Of a stretch of 64,000 nucleotides of DNA, positions 9,473 through 21,560 are shown piece after piece. The notes below the pieces were generated by a model. It did no database searches, was not told where the DNA came from, and saw only the letters and a list, made by a program, of their open reading frames with translations. Position numbers and translations under genes: made by a program. Source of the stretch: Pezizomycotina sp. ARF18 (taxonomy: Eukaryota; Ascomycota). How positions within the stretch are numbered: position 1 is the stretch's first letter; every line of letters starts with the position of its first letter. The stretch is taken from NCBI GenBank assembly GCA_002224055.1, contig AZLU01000047.1, forward strand, positions 170,421-234,420, written 5' to 3'.

Positions 9473-11663
9473 TCAATCTAGCGATGCCCCGCTTCCCACC
9501 CTTCGAAGAGGAAGCGCTCGCGTCGTGCGCTCGGTAGAGTCTGCGGACGACCTGGAGCTGCCGGTGCCGTCGGCGTGACGGCTCCTTCGGGTTCGGGGTT
9601 GCTTTCTCGGCCTTCTCTTCGACCTTTGCTTCCGCCGCGGCGCTATCAGTCCCTGAATGCCACCGGTATTCACAGCAACCACCGGTCAGCCTGTTCTTCC
9701 TGCTGCTGCTGCACGGCTGCTCCTTGTTTTCGCTTGCATCTCAGTCTGAATCCCCGCCGACGGACGAAGCGATGTTGCTGCGCGGTTTCTTGCCTGACGC
9801 TTCGACGGCACCTGCATGATTTCCCTGATCGTCCTGTCAAAGTTGCGCATCTCGTCGCTGTCCTCCTCGTCAACGTCCATCTCCTCGTCCTCGCCGCTCC
9901 ACCTCCGCTTGCGACCGACTTCGACGAGACCGCTGCGACCTCTCCGGAAGCCCAAAGGCTGCTCGGCGGCCAAAGCCTTTAGCCACCCTTCGGCCGTCCT
10001 CCACTTTGGCTTCCACCCGTCGATCATCGAGAGCAAAAAGAGGCATCGCCGGCGCCCATCGCATCCTCGGGAGCGCCACGCACGTGAGGTAGTGCAGGCC
10101 GTAAATTCCCACCCACGCGGTGCAGTAGATTGCGAAGCACACCACCGGCGTGAGGGCAGCGATAGCACGTGTGCATTTCCCGCGCAATCTCTGTTATCTT
10201 GCGGCTGCCGAGAAGCAGGTGTTCGTTTCGGAAGGAGCCACGGGAGCGATTCTCGTGGAGGAGGAGGATGCAGAGGTAGTACATGATGTGGAGCAGCGCG
10301 TATGCGAGGACGTGTGCGCCGAAATGTGGGCCTGCAGGTTTTGGGGGTATAGGAGAGCGACCGCGGCAGGTCATTCCTCCAGCGGTCAAGCTCCGCCATG
10401 AGCGTCTGGTGGTTGAACGTTCGGAGTTGCCGCACAGGAACTGGCAAACGCGGCCCCAGATTCAACGAGCCGTATCAGACGGAGTGAACGCTCTCATCCG
10501 CGCCGGTCTCATCGGGCAGACCGGGTACGTCGCCGTTGCTAACTTCGGCGGATTTTTCGACGCCTGCGATTGTTATCGGCTCCATCAGCGAGCTAACCCT
10601 GACCCGATCCCCAAAAAGCCACGCCCTCTCGGAGCAAGGCAGCGAACACCCCTGATGCGTTCCCACCCGAAAGCGAAGCGCGGCCTTTGACGGTAGACGT
10701 GCTTAGCATCCTGTCGAGCAAGACGACGGCCCACCACGTCCGCCTTTCGGACTCGACCTCGATGGGAGATTTGTCGCCAACGTCGTTTGGCAGGTCCAGC
10801 AGCTGGCACATGCGGACGGCGATCCCCAGCCAGATCCAGGCGCGCTCGCCGTTCGACTGGCCGAGCTCGTGGACGCCAAGCATGATCAGGCTCTGTATCT
10901 TGGCAGCGACGGCACGAGGATGCCGCCGTCGTCGTCGTCAGACAGGAAACGCGACGCAGCGCGTTCGCGTAGTACTCGACGTGTTTATCGGCGTTGTGTT
11001 ATGGTGGCGATCAGGGGGGAAAACCTCCCGACCAGCGTCAGAATCGCGAGCAGGAGGAAAGGGAAGGAGTCGGAGGAGAGCGAGGACGTGCTGTTCGCGG
11101 AGGGTCGATGTTGCCGCGCCGGCTTCCGTGAGCGGGCGAAGGAACGTAGGGCGTGGAGGATAGGCAGGTGGGGTAGTGTAGCGTAAGGAGATCGTACTAG
11201 TTAAAGTTAGCGTAGTTTTAAAGAACGCCAAAAAAAAATTTTTTTTTTGGTAGCTTACGGTTTGTGACCAAACGGCCGGCGTGAGGACGTTGGGTCCAAT
11301 GCTTCCGATAACGGCCGGGCAGAACCGTCTTTCGGAATTAGGTGAGCTTGCGAGCCTGAACTGTGGCAGGGCGCTTAGCCGGGGCGTTTCTAAAGCAATT
11401 GTCAGAACAGCTTCGATTGTATTTTTCTTTTTTGAGTTTCGTTTACCTCGCCATTCACCAACCGAACCCCACCAACGTTCGCGGAGGCCCGCAACGCTTC
11501 TGCTTCCAGGGTCGCAGGAGGAGGATAAGTGCACTCCCTGCTGTTGCCTCGCAAGCCTGCAAGGCGTGTTGACGCCGTTGTTTATGCATTTCACTTTAGA
11601 GCGGCGGCAGCGCGCGCATGCGATCGAGCTGCGCATCTTCGGCGCCGGCTTTTCGGCGTTCAT
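9473..11663 (-). CDS. Zn2Cys6 fungal transcription factor
   Basis: A nuclear DNA-binding regulator. It starts at ATG 11663 with MNAEKPAPKMRSSIA and then the zinc cluster CARCRRSKVKC with a following NNGVNTPC; the second half of the cluster (KACEA) is in a shifted frame. Probable introns follow, one with GTAAGC (about 11260) and GCTAAC-TAG (about 11200). The fungal-specific transcription factor domain is clear: LVGRFSPLIATITQ (about 11000), VPSLAKIQSLIMLGVHELGQ, RAWIWLGIAVRMCQLLDLP (about 10825) and ESERRTWWAVVLLDRML (about 10745). C-terminal parts include LLHIMYYLCILLLHENRS and CFAIYCTAWVGIYGLHYL (about 10140), then an acidic segment EEMDVDEEDSDEMR and a basic tail. Several single-base frame jumps break the frame. 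The target genes cannot be told from the sequence. Confidence 0.85.
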
Positions 11664-11833
11664 CGTGAAAGGGAAAAAAAAATAGAGTACGGAATAAACC
11701 GGTTACTAGCAAATTTCTTTAGTATAGGCATGTGAAAGGAAGAAGGGAGAGAAGCCTGTAACTTACCAGAATTCCAGAGGAAGAGATGCAATTTATGAAT
11801 TGGAGGAAAGAGGGAAATAGATAACAATTAAAA

Positions 11834-11837
<4 letters not shown>

Positions 11838-11869
<32 letters not shown>
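11838..11869. repeat. (GA)n microsatellite
   Basis: About 16 uninterrupted GA units directly upstream of the Zn2Cys6 gene start; length may be unreliable. Confidence 0.9.
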
Positions 11870-11871
<2 letters not shown>

Positions 11872-13228
11872 TCCCTTGAAGTGCGGCTTCAATCTGGATG
11901 CTTCGGCGTTGTTTTCTTCTTCGGCGCAAAAGGAAGTTAACAACAAATAGGATGGAAAAAATAAAAATAATAAGATAAAAAAAATATATAAAAAATTCAA
12001 TTAAAAGAAAAGGGAATTTATCTTCTACGGCCGGGTACTTCCTTCCTACACAACGGAAGACGGAAATGACGTATCACAAAAGGGGGGAGGGGCAGCAGGA
12101 AAAGAGGAAGAGCAGCAGAAGAGAAAGAAAGGAGAGAAGAAGAACTCGAATGCAATTGAGGATGATAATATCTATTTAATCTTTTCTCCCCTTCCTACCG
12201 AGGATGGGAAGGTACCCAACGCACACACTCTCCGTCCACCGCCGAAACTACCGAAGCAAACAGCCGAGCCGAAAAAAACTACTGAAATAGCGCCGGGAGA
12301 AAGTCGAATTGCTGAAGAGAAGGGCCTTTTTTTTTTTTGTCTCAGGCTCCTCATTCACTTTCCTCTTCATCCTCTGTAAGGAAGCCGTCTGGAACCCTGG
12401 CAACAAGAAATAGAAAGAACTTTCTTGAGAAGCTCCGTTCCGATCTATCTGCTTTGTGCTTTTCTCATGGCTCCTTCCCCTATCGTGTCACTTACGAATT
12501 CGTTATGATCGTCCTTTCTGGTTTGTTGGTGTCATCAACCGGGATGGCTCCACTTGAAATTAAAAGTAAAATAAAAATAAAATATGAAATAAATGCCGGG
12601 GGATGTGGAGAAGGAAGAAGAAAAAACTCACTCACTTTTTTTTTTGACGCTTGCATTCGGATGACGAGTATTACCGATCGGTCCCACCGAAATTTGAGAT
12701 CCAACGCTTGATAAAAAGTATAAATAGGTCTCGGCTTCTCACATGCGGTCGCACAGTCAAATCTCCGAACCGTGTCGTATCACAGGAAGGAACGTATCAG
12801 GCATACCTCCCGTGTGCAACTGCAAGTAGAGGAATTCTCTTTTTCTCCTCTCCTTTTATGTGTTCGTCTGAAGTTTGAACGGAATGAAGGAACGCTCTTT
12901 TCTTTTTGGTACCACGGAAACGTATAGAGGGAGCAAATTTCCCGAATCTAATGCAACAGCGACATCGGGTACGCTGAAAGCCGGGTGAGCTCTTCTCCAC
13001 AGAGCTTGTTGGAAAAGAAAAATTCTCGTCGAGCATCTCAAGGACCCTAGCACCTAGGAAGCCGTTTGAGGTCGCGACGCCGTTCGTAACGAGGGCAGGG
13101 TCAGGAACTGAAGCAGTCAGTTGCATTCCCTTTGGACCGAATTCTGCTTGGACCTGGTCAGCGTTGGAACGTCTCAGTTTTGAGTGAGGAGAAGAATGAG
13201 CCTCAGGCGGAACCACGCGCCTACCTTA

Positions 13229-13258
13229 TTTTTTTTTTTTTTTTAAAAAAAAAAAAAA
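13229..13258. repeat. T16-A14 inverted homopolymer pair
   Basis: Sixteen T followed directly by fourteen A, able to fold on itself. Similar T-then-A pairs occur at 31822 and 48773. Confidence 0.85.
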
Positions 13259-13667
13259 GAAAGAAAACTCGGCGGGCTTTAAAAAGAGTCAAGCTTGGTA
13301 GGCGCCAGCTTGCTAGCGCTGGACGTGACTTGGTGATTCTTGCGCTGCCAGGATTCATTAAATTTTCGTATAAAGGAGCGTTAACGAGGCTGAACAAACT
13401 GAACCACCCACTTCCCACTTCTCGAAGTTTTCTAATGACAGGCTGTTATAAAACGGTGCTGAGGGCTATAAGATGGCGAGGCTCATCGTCTGAATTGTGA
13501 GCTGGCGGTGTTTCGTTTCAAAGGCGTTGAAGCATTTGATATCTCAGCTTTGAAAATAATAATAATTGTTTTCCAGCTTTAGTTAGCACTAAAAATAATA
13601 TAAATAAATCCCCACCAACTACTTCTTATTTGTGCGCAATTTGAAACACAACAGCAAACAGAGCATA

Positions 13668-15331
13668 ATGAAGAAACGGGCGCCAAAATCCAGCTCTTCC
13701 CGCGCTAGCTCTCATGCGTTGGTACCGGTTAAAACGACGACGCCTTCGCCGTCGGTGCTGTTGGCTTCGCTGATCGAGCACTACGTCAAACCCACCCGTC
13801 GACGGCACAGCTGTCGACAAAAGAGAAGCAGTGTTTCATATTGCTGCTGGGCCAGCTAGCGAGGGCAGCGCCTGGTCTGCAAGGGGTTTTCAGCGCCTTG
13901 TCGTCTGCGGACGAGCTTCGCAGCAGCTACTCGGTGGCTTGGACGGCTGCTCTGGATGAACGTCGAGGCCGTACAAAACGGCAAAGCTAATGCAGGTCAG
14001 TTTCCCCCTCCTTTTTTTTTTTTTTTTTTTGATATTCGTGCATAATCTGACGCAAGGCGTTGTGACGTCAACCGGAGATAAACTCTTGGTCCAACGATCG
14101 CTACGGTCTCCGGTACAGGTGGACTTCGAACCGCTAAGCTTCCTGGGGAAGGTGGCTTCGGTAGCGTGTTTTGCTGCAAGCAGAGGTAGACCAGCAAGTC
14201 TACGGTGGGTTTCGCTTCCCCCCCTTCTTTCTTCAGAGATTACCCGCTAACTCCTCCTAGCTATCAAATCGTCCCGATCACCTCGACGATGCTTACAAGT
14301 TTGTCAACGCCACATCATCCAAACGGCGGATGAATACGAGAAAAAGTCTTTCGGGAGATACGAACGCTAGCGCGGATGGAGCATGAGAACATCGTGCGGT
14401 ATTTTCCGGCTGGATCGAGGACTACGACAGCGAACTGTTAGGCAACGGCGGCAGCAGCAGCGGCGACGGCGGCGACGACGACGACGAATCGAGCGAGGAC
14501 GACATTGAGGACTCCAGGTTTGAAACGCTGAGCGAGGGGGAGGATTCTTGTGCCTGGGAAGACGTCGTCGACAGGGAGGTCATCCCAGTAACGCGAACGG
14601 TGCCCGTCTACAGCTTGTTCATGCAAATGTCGTACCACCCAATATCGCTGGCGGAGTTTATCCTCCCCGCAATGTCAACGAGGGACCACCCAGCCCCATC
14701 CCCGCACACCTTTCACCGTTCCCTCGGTGGAGCTATTCCTGAAGGTCATCGACGCGGTCGAGTACATGCACGACCAAGGCTCGTGCACCGCGACCTGAAA
14801 CCTGCCAACATCTTCCTGACGATCGAAGACCGCCTGAAAGGTAGCGCGGGGCGTGCAGATTGGCGGCTGCTTCATGAGGAAGACGTCGAGTGCAGCAGTT
14901 GCTACGCGGAAATTGCTGGGTTGTTCCGAAGATTGGAGACTTCGGCCTCGTCGCCGACCTCAAGCATTCGCTGCTGGAAGACAAGGAGTCGATGGGCACG
15001 ACGTTCTACAAGCCTCCGTCGAGGATGCCTGGCCCACTCGCCCAAGGCCGACGTCTACGCGCTCGGGATCATCTTTTTCGAGCTCCTGTACCGGATGGAA
15101 ACGCTGACCGAGAGGATGCACGTTCTTTCCGACCTCGTGGACTCCAAACAGCTCGGCGAACGGCTGCTCGACGAAACCGGCGAGGAGCTGGACTTCCCCT
15201 CGATTTCCAACCTGTCCCGTCCCGATTGGTACGCTGCCGAGCTGAAGCGCTGCATCGGGTGGATAATCCATCCCGATAAAGATAAACGCTGCACGCTGAA
15301 AGAGGCCAGGGAAGCTGTGCAACACCGCTGA
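13668..15331 (+). CDS. HRI-type eIF2-alpha kinase
   Basis: A Ser/Thr kinase expected to phosphorylate eIF2-alpha and lower translation under stress. The N-terminus (ATG 13668) has LLASLIEHYV and, after a frame jump, LSTKEKQCFILLLGQLARA, like the N-terminal region of HRI kinases. It has no RWD or HisRS-like region, which argues against GCN2. The kinase domain shows DFEPLSFLGK then GGFGSVF (about 14130-14170), with the frame broken inside the glycine loop. The VAIK-type lysine is created across an intron (14205-14260) as VYAIKS. Next come ARMEHENIVRYFPGW, an acidic insert rich in Gly, Ser and Asp (14430-14520), HRDLKPANIF (from 14786), DFGL (14938) and KADVYALGIIFFELLYRME. The acidic insert between the lobes is typical of eIF2-alpha kinases. 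The stop is at 15329-15331. At least three single-base frame jumps are present. Confidence 0.82.
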
Positions 15332-15993
15332 TATCGTGATGAATAGCTTTTTTTTTTTTCAGCGAACATTTTCAATTTTTTGCAGCATACAGTACTTAAA
15401 TGGTTTTTTTTTTTTTTTTTTTGATTTTTTTCTATTTTTATATTCGCTTCATCTAATTTCTGTAGGGCTGCAAGCGAGACGTCAAAAGTCAACCACAAAC
15501 AAATAATACCCATCACAAAAATAGCGACCTCAATCATTTAACCATCAACTATTCACGTCATACTTTCTTCAACCTTTTGCGCGATGCGTGATCCGTGAGC
15601 TTCAGTTCTCTGTCGACCCCACGATCCAGATGCTCCGGTGGCTGCAAGAAAAAAAAAATGCGACGGGGGTGCTGCACCAACGTTATAAACGGCAAAACTT
15701 TCCGGCCTCTGCATCGGATTCTGACATTACAAGCAGAGCGATTTCCGAAAAGCGAATAATTCAAAGTGCACTTTTGCCCTCCGTCAAGAACTTTTTTTCT
15801 TTTCCGGAAAAAAAAAAACTCTCTTCGCGGAAACGAAACACTCCGCAGGCAATTTAAACAACTCACGAAGCGTATCGCGACAGCTCACATGAAGGGGTGA
15901 TCCTGGCATGCTTAGCTTTTCGCACGGGAACATCTCTCGGACTTTGAAAGAAAATCGAACCATGGATTGTGAAAAAGAGCTGCACGAGCTGTC

Positions 15994-16024
<31 letters not shown>

Positions 16025-19000
16025 GCCCGCTTTTCTCCAGATTTTCTAGAAGATTTCCTTTTTCTTCTGGCTAGCACCGGAGATGTTTCTATATCGAGAA
16101 ATAAGGGTACGTAACTATTCGTTCGGACGACGTTTACGACTGACATAGCGATTTATGACTCGGTCGAAAGGGCAAGAGTGGAGCTCGAAAACGTTTATCG
16201 ACCAAAGTGGTCTGTGCTCTAGAAAGTGAATAAAGAAGGGGAAAAAAAAAAAAGTGGTCTGCCTAGGCATCTGTTCACCGTGCTGTATGTGCTCCGCAAA
16301 GAGGATTTTTTTTTTTCACAATATGAAACGAGACCTAAAAAAGTTAGGCATCCAATAGAGGAAAAAAAAAAATTTAAATGTCGCAATCGAAAAGAAAGCA
16401 CATCCAATCTTTTGCAGTTACTTCCGCCGCGTTACATTCGTGAGTTACTCTACTAACTTATCTTTCGTTTCAATCGCACCCGCCTCTGTATAATAGTATC
16501 TTGCTTCCTATCATCTGTCAATTAATCTGAGATGATCTCAAACTTTGCTGTTTTTTTTTTTTTTTTAGTTTTGTTTACCTCCAGATCATTGAACGGTTTG
16601 CCGCCAAAACAGAAAAAAAGTGGAGACGCCAGACGTTTGTGGGTGCGTGCTTTCGGCAATGGAACCGGCTACGATGGAGCGTCGGCTGGTTGTCTACTGC
16701 CGTTTGGTAGATCTCCATCGTCGGTGAGTCTCTGTTTTTTTTTTTTTTTTTTTTTTTTCCTCACATGACGATCCAGCCTTAACTGTATTTTTCTTTTTTC
16801 CTTTTTTGAGCCTCTGACATCCCGGGCTTCAATTCGCTCGAGGGCAAAACGTGATTCGCTTTCGATACGACGTGTAGATCGCAACAATATATATCCTCTC
16901 TCACAGTCCTGGCACGGCCAATGCTTCGGAACGGCTCGCCACGAGCACGAGCGTCCGTAAACAACGTACGATATAACGGGGCCGTGAAACGAACAACCTA
17001 CTTCTCAAAGCGTTCAGTTATCTCCGCCCTTTTCCTACAGCTCGCGAATTTCATATAAATTGGGGTCACCACGAGCTGGGGCTCTGGCCGTCTCCGAGAA
17101 AAGAAAAACAAACATGAACGGTCGAAAGCGGTCGTTTCGATTAATATAAAACGAAAAATAAAAGGTTAGTGGTAGCTTTTTTATCCCCGTTAAACGCCAG
17201 ACGAACGATAATAAATAATAATAAATAAATATTATAATACATTCTTTGATACACGTTGGAAGGGGCGCAGCGAGGCAGTGAGCGAAAGGAAATAATCACT
17301 CGCTAAGTTTTCTTTGTCTCAATAACGTTACAAGAGAGCTTTAACTCTAAGCTTTTTCCCTAGCTCTCTCTCTCTCTCTCTTCTCTATTTCTTTCTTTTT
17401 TTCGCAGGGGGTTCGTGGTCGGGAGAATATCCCAGCCAGTGCATTCCCGACCCCGCCATTTCCAACTGTAAAATAAAAATAAGAAAGAAATAGGAAGAGC
17501 AGCAGGCCAGGACACAAGGGCAGTTTTGACGGGAAAGCACACACGCAGGCCCTTGCAGGGGTGTAGGTTTCCCAAATAAAAATTCACGCGTTCGCCCAGA
17601 CCAGCGATAGTGAGCTAACTACTTTAAAACCCCAAATCCATTCAGGGACAATATTTCCAAAGGGAGTCGAGTAGTTAGGTAAGTGTGGATACCTTACAAC
17701 GTCTATAAATCCCTTCGAGTTTTGCTTTTTTTTCCCCCAAGTAATGGAATATCAATAGGCGTGGGCGGTTTCTGAAAGGACTTTTGATTTGCCGCTAAAC
17801 GAACGGACTTGTTTAACGGGGCCCATCCATTCAGAGGTTCCATCAACGATCGAGATTTTTCGAGGCAAAAAAAGTAGGGAAAAAAGGAATGAAAAAGAAT
17901 TCTTGCAATGGGCTGTACTTGAACATCACCATGATATACAGTTCGTTTTATATATTTCTTAAAAAGCCACCGCCAACGCCTTTTTAGTTTGACGTTTTAA
18001 CGCAGTATATCAATGCTGAATTATAACAATGAAATACAAAACACACAGGTAAATGCAGCATTCGCATGTCATTATAACCGCTTGCTGCGCCTGGGGATAG
18101 GGACTTGCCTTGACTGCGCCGGACAATGCTTCATCCGAATTTTTAGTTCGCTAGCCGCACAGCTTTTGTGAAGTTCTTTTGTTTTGCGGCTGTTTCTCTA
18201 ACAATTGCGAGATGGGGAGAAGAGGAGTTTCTTGTTTCCTTTTCTTTTGTTATTTTTTTTTTCTTTCTTTTTAATCTACTTCTTGCATCAAGAGATACGG
18301 ATCTCTATCCCCCCCCCCCCCCCCTACCGCCGCCGCATTGATTGAACCAAGTTGACGTTGAACTTTTTATTTTTTTTTTTCAACTAGTATCTTTCTCAGT
18401 TTTTCCTTTCAAGAAAAAAAAAAAAAAGCAAAGCCAACGTAGAGCTCGAGGTTAGAAATACCTGCTCTCTCTCTCCTTCTCTCCGTTTCTCGAGAAGAAG
18501 GATAGAGCAGGTAAAAGGTACGTCAGCGTTCAATTCTTTTTAAACCTTTATATTCCCTCCGTATTCTTCTTTTTCTTTCGCAGGGATACTGTTGCGTTCT
18601 AAAAAGAGAAAACTTCCCTTTTACTTCAACCTCTTCTATTCCGTCAGATGTTTCTTGCTGTCACTTTGAGGGTATAGAAGCCATCTTATTGATCCTCCTC
18701 CTCTTACTCGCCTCACAATTTAAACCCCCTAAGACCCTCTCTCTTCGTCGTCGTCTCTCTACCTTTTATCTCTTTGCTTATATTGTGGCCTAGATTTTTA
18801 TTTTATTATTATTATTGTTATTATTATTATTATTATTTATTATATTTAACTCACACTTCGGTAAAAGGGTCCTTTGTTCCTTTCGATAAACACCATTGAA
18901 AGCAGGGCGAACGGAAGGGGAGTCGAAAAAAAGTCGCTCAAACAATTACCGCTCAGACTCTTCTTAATACCACCCCTCCGCAGAAAGCCCTTTTTTTTTT

Positions 19001-19422
19001 TTTTTTTTTTTTTCGACAATCTCGTGATATAAGGTATGCTTCTTCTCTTTAATTTCTTTTATATTGTTTTGTTTCCCTAACCTAGTTGTTAGGGCTTCCC
19101 GCTGTCATTTCAAACAAAGGACATTTTATCCGACTCTTGTTCTGCTCTGCTCTGTTCTGCTCTGTTCTGTTTCTTCCTTTCTTTCTTTTTTTATAAACTT
19201 GGACGGCGTGTCCGAGAGAGCGAAGGTTGGACTGACCTCCCTTTCAAAAAAATAAATAAATAAATAAAAAAAAAAAGAAGTCTTTGTTTCAGAAAGACTT
19301 ATAGTTATATTGATATGTTGACTATGGCCATTCAACTTCACCGCAGTGGACCAAGTTTTCCGAAATATTTCCATCCTCGAGCATCCTAGGCGACCTGACT
19401 TCGCTCAAGAGCCGTCCCGAGC
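15332..19422. other. 4 kb intergenic region upstream of XlnR-like gene
   Basis: A/T-rich with many homopolymers (for example poly-T 18988-19013), a CT repeat (17362-17380), a C16 run (18309-18324) and TTA repeats (18803-18838). CCTGCTCTCTC near 18470 and the inverted GAGCAGG near 18505 could form a hairpin. Short open frames (15588-15857, 16532-16768) match nothing I know. The right part probably includes the promoter, leader and perhaps a missing N-terminal exon of the XlnR-like gene. Confidence 0.5.
18309..18324. repeat. Poly-C tract (16 nt)
   Basis: Sixteen consecutive C followed by TACCGCCGCCGC, in a region otherwise dominated by A/T runs, about 1.1 kb upstream of the XlnR-like gene. Confidence 0.85.
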
Positions 19423-21377
19423 ATGTCGTCCAACGCGAAGAGCGCTGCAAAAACCGTCATCCGGCGGCGGATCAGCAGTAGTTCCTCTTTCCTTTGAGTC
19501 GCTCGTTCGTTGAGACCTTTGTGAGCCTGCGAACAGTGTAAAGCGTTACGGACGAGGTGCGACGGTCTAACCCGTGTGCACACTGCATCTCGTTCGGCCT
19601 CGAGTGCAAAGTACGCAAGAGAAAGGAAGAAGAGAGGAAGGCCTCAAAGAAGGAGTTCTCCACAGCAGCAGCAGCAACAAGCAGCTCAGCGCAGCTCAGC
19701 AAGGGGTAGCTCCGCCCCCGCCCCGCCTCGCAGGTCGAAAAGCCGAAAGAAGAGGAAGCGCTAACACGATGGACAACGTCGAGAGCGAGGCGCGGAGAGC
19801 AGACCGTTAAAGCGGAGTGCAACGTTCACAGCACTCCTCAGTTTGATCAAGATTCCAAGGCAAGTCCCCAAAACTCTTCCTTATGCTTCTTTGCTAATTT
19901 TTAGACTCATCTACGATGAATGCAATTTCCGATGCAGCCGGTCATGTCGACGTTTACACACGACGAAGAACCCTCTATGAACTACATGGTCTACCCGCAA
20001 ATGTCGCCGGTAAGCGCCCGTGCCGCCTCTCAGCTAAGTGGATGCAGAGACGCTTTGAGATACCGTCCTCTCCGCTCCTGCGCAGATCCGCGATATCTTT
20101 CTCAAGAGGAGGCCTGCGACCTGTTGGAAGTTTACTTTCGCAGCCGGGCATGGTCTACCCGACGTCACCGTACGTGTTGACGCAGGTGTTGAAGAAAGAG
20201 GCGATGCTGCATCCGACGCACCCAGGACGACTTCCGCGGCCTGTTGGCTTCGATACTTTGCTCGCGTGCCAGTCAGACAACAACAAGGGAAACGCTTCAC
20301 AAAAGCTTTTGGAACTTTGCATCGAGCTGCTCAAGCCCCTCGTCCACTCGTCCGGCGAGGTTTCCCCGTCGGACCGCCTTCCTGGATGACTTCTCACCAT
20401 CAACCTCGCCTTGGTCTCGACAACTCCGAAGTCAACATTTCGATGCGTGGTGGAGCTCGGCGTGGACTCTAGCACGCGAGCTGCGGCTGAACCGGAATAC
20501 GCGGACGACAACAAGAAACGCCGGACGAAGTGAAAGAGGAGCGCCGCCGCACTTGGTGGCTGCTTTACATGGTCGACAGGCACTTGGCTCTGTGCTACAA
20601 CCGCCCGCTCGCGTTCCTCGACGCCGAGTCCGTGGGCGTGTACATGCCGAAGAGAACTTGCCTTCGATACACAGGTACCTACCAAACGATTCGTTGCCTT
20701 TTATCAGGAGTAACTGAAAAAAAAATATTTTAAATTTTTTTATCGTCACTGTTCACATTGTAATTATTTGTTTCTGCTTCTTTATGTAAAATTTTTTTTT
20801 TTCCTCTCTTTTTTTCCTCCTACGTTTATTTTTTGTACTGTCAGAGGCGGACAGGTTTATATTCCGAGTGGCGGGGAGAGGCATGTTTTCGTGCTCCTTC
20901 CTCATGCACAGCTCGGCGGTATTTTGAAATCCACACGCTCGCAACGCCGCAAACGGCCGCTCTACCACTTGAGAACCGCATTTCCGAACTCCGGGCGCAG
21001 ATTAACGCGTACCTTGACCTCAACTCGCCAACCACTACTGCGCTTACGTCGCCCACGTCCTGCACATCTTGCTCGCCGAAAGTGGGATCCCGTCGAGCTT
21101 CTGGACGACGAGAACGTGGATATCATCCGCGGACGCTCATGACTCCGCTTCACATGCCATCTCGGCGACGGAAACCTCGGCAAGGTCTTGGAGCTCGATC
21201 CGACTCCGTCATGCCGATTTCCTGCACGTTTACTTTTTGCACGCGAGTCTCCTGCTGCTGTCACTCGGGACAGGCTTCAGGCCGCAGGATTCGTCGTCGG
21301 TGCTTCGACGCCGTTAGGGGGACGAGATCTCAGCGCCAGGTCGGGGACAGTCTACCAGGTAAGAAAGAGTTCCTTTC

Positions 21378-21408
<31 letters not shown>

Positions 21409-21560
21409 CTAGACGCACGCTAACTTTCAGCTCAACCTTCTCAAACACATGAGGATCGCGCTGGGAAGTCAGCGGCGAACCGCTCGGAGGAGACGACAAG
21501 CTGCAGCGGCGGCGTATCCTGATGATGCACAGGTGGACGGTTAGGGGTGGATTGGCATAA
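19423..21560 (+). CDS. xlnR: XlnR/Xyr1-type xylanase transcription activator
   Basis: A Zn2Cys6 activator; in fungi XlnR/Xyr1 switches on xylanase, cellulase and pentose-use genes. The zinc cluster follows RRRIS and reads [14 protein letters not shown] (from 19525), then [14 protein letters not shown] after a one-base jump, followed by [16 protein letters not shown] read over two frames. This is a close match to the XlnR cluster and the basic region after it. A GC-AG intron lies at 19860-19904. The middle homology domain shows [40 protein letters not shown] (about 20297-20345), [14 protein letters not shown] and [19 protein letters not shown] (from 20537). Later come [10 protein letters not shown] and [15 protein letters not shown] (about 21045-21122), an intron near 21360-21438, and the C-terminal [18 protein letters not shown] before a TAA at 21558. 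The ATG at 19423 gives a shorter N-terminus than the family, so an upstream exon may be missing. Confidence 0.88.

Larger units (their letters stand above)
11664..13667. other. Intergenic with uncertain coding traces
   Basis: Lies between the divergent transcription factor and the eIF2-alpha kinase. Contains a GA repeat, A/T runs and a T16/A14 inverted pair. Minus-strand 13216-12797 is open for 139 codons (ALVTNGVATSNGFLGARVLE, then in another frame VALDSGNLLPLYVSVVP). Plus-strand 12190-12330 reads GKVPNAHTLRPPPKLPKQT. Neither resembles a family I know. They may be parts of a small unknown gene or a 5' leader. Confidence 0.35.

Noticed and set aside
13668-15331. Calling the frameshifted kinase and other genes pseudogenes
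   Set aside because: The same one-base run losses affect essential genes such as PRP31 and NAR1, so the breaks say nothing about function.
13620-15331. GCN2 as the identity of the kinase
   Set aside because: No RWD domain, pseudokinase or histidyl-tRNA-synthetase-like part lies around it, and the N-terminus matches HRI blocks instead.
19064-19255. Plus-strand open frame MFCFPNLVV as a missing XlnR exon
   Set aside because: Its translation is Ser/Leu/Phe-rich with no resemblance to XlnR N-termini; it is probably leader sequence.
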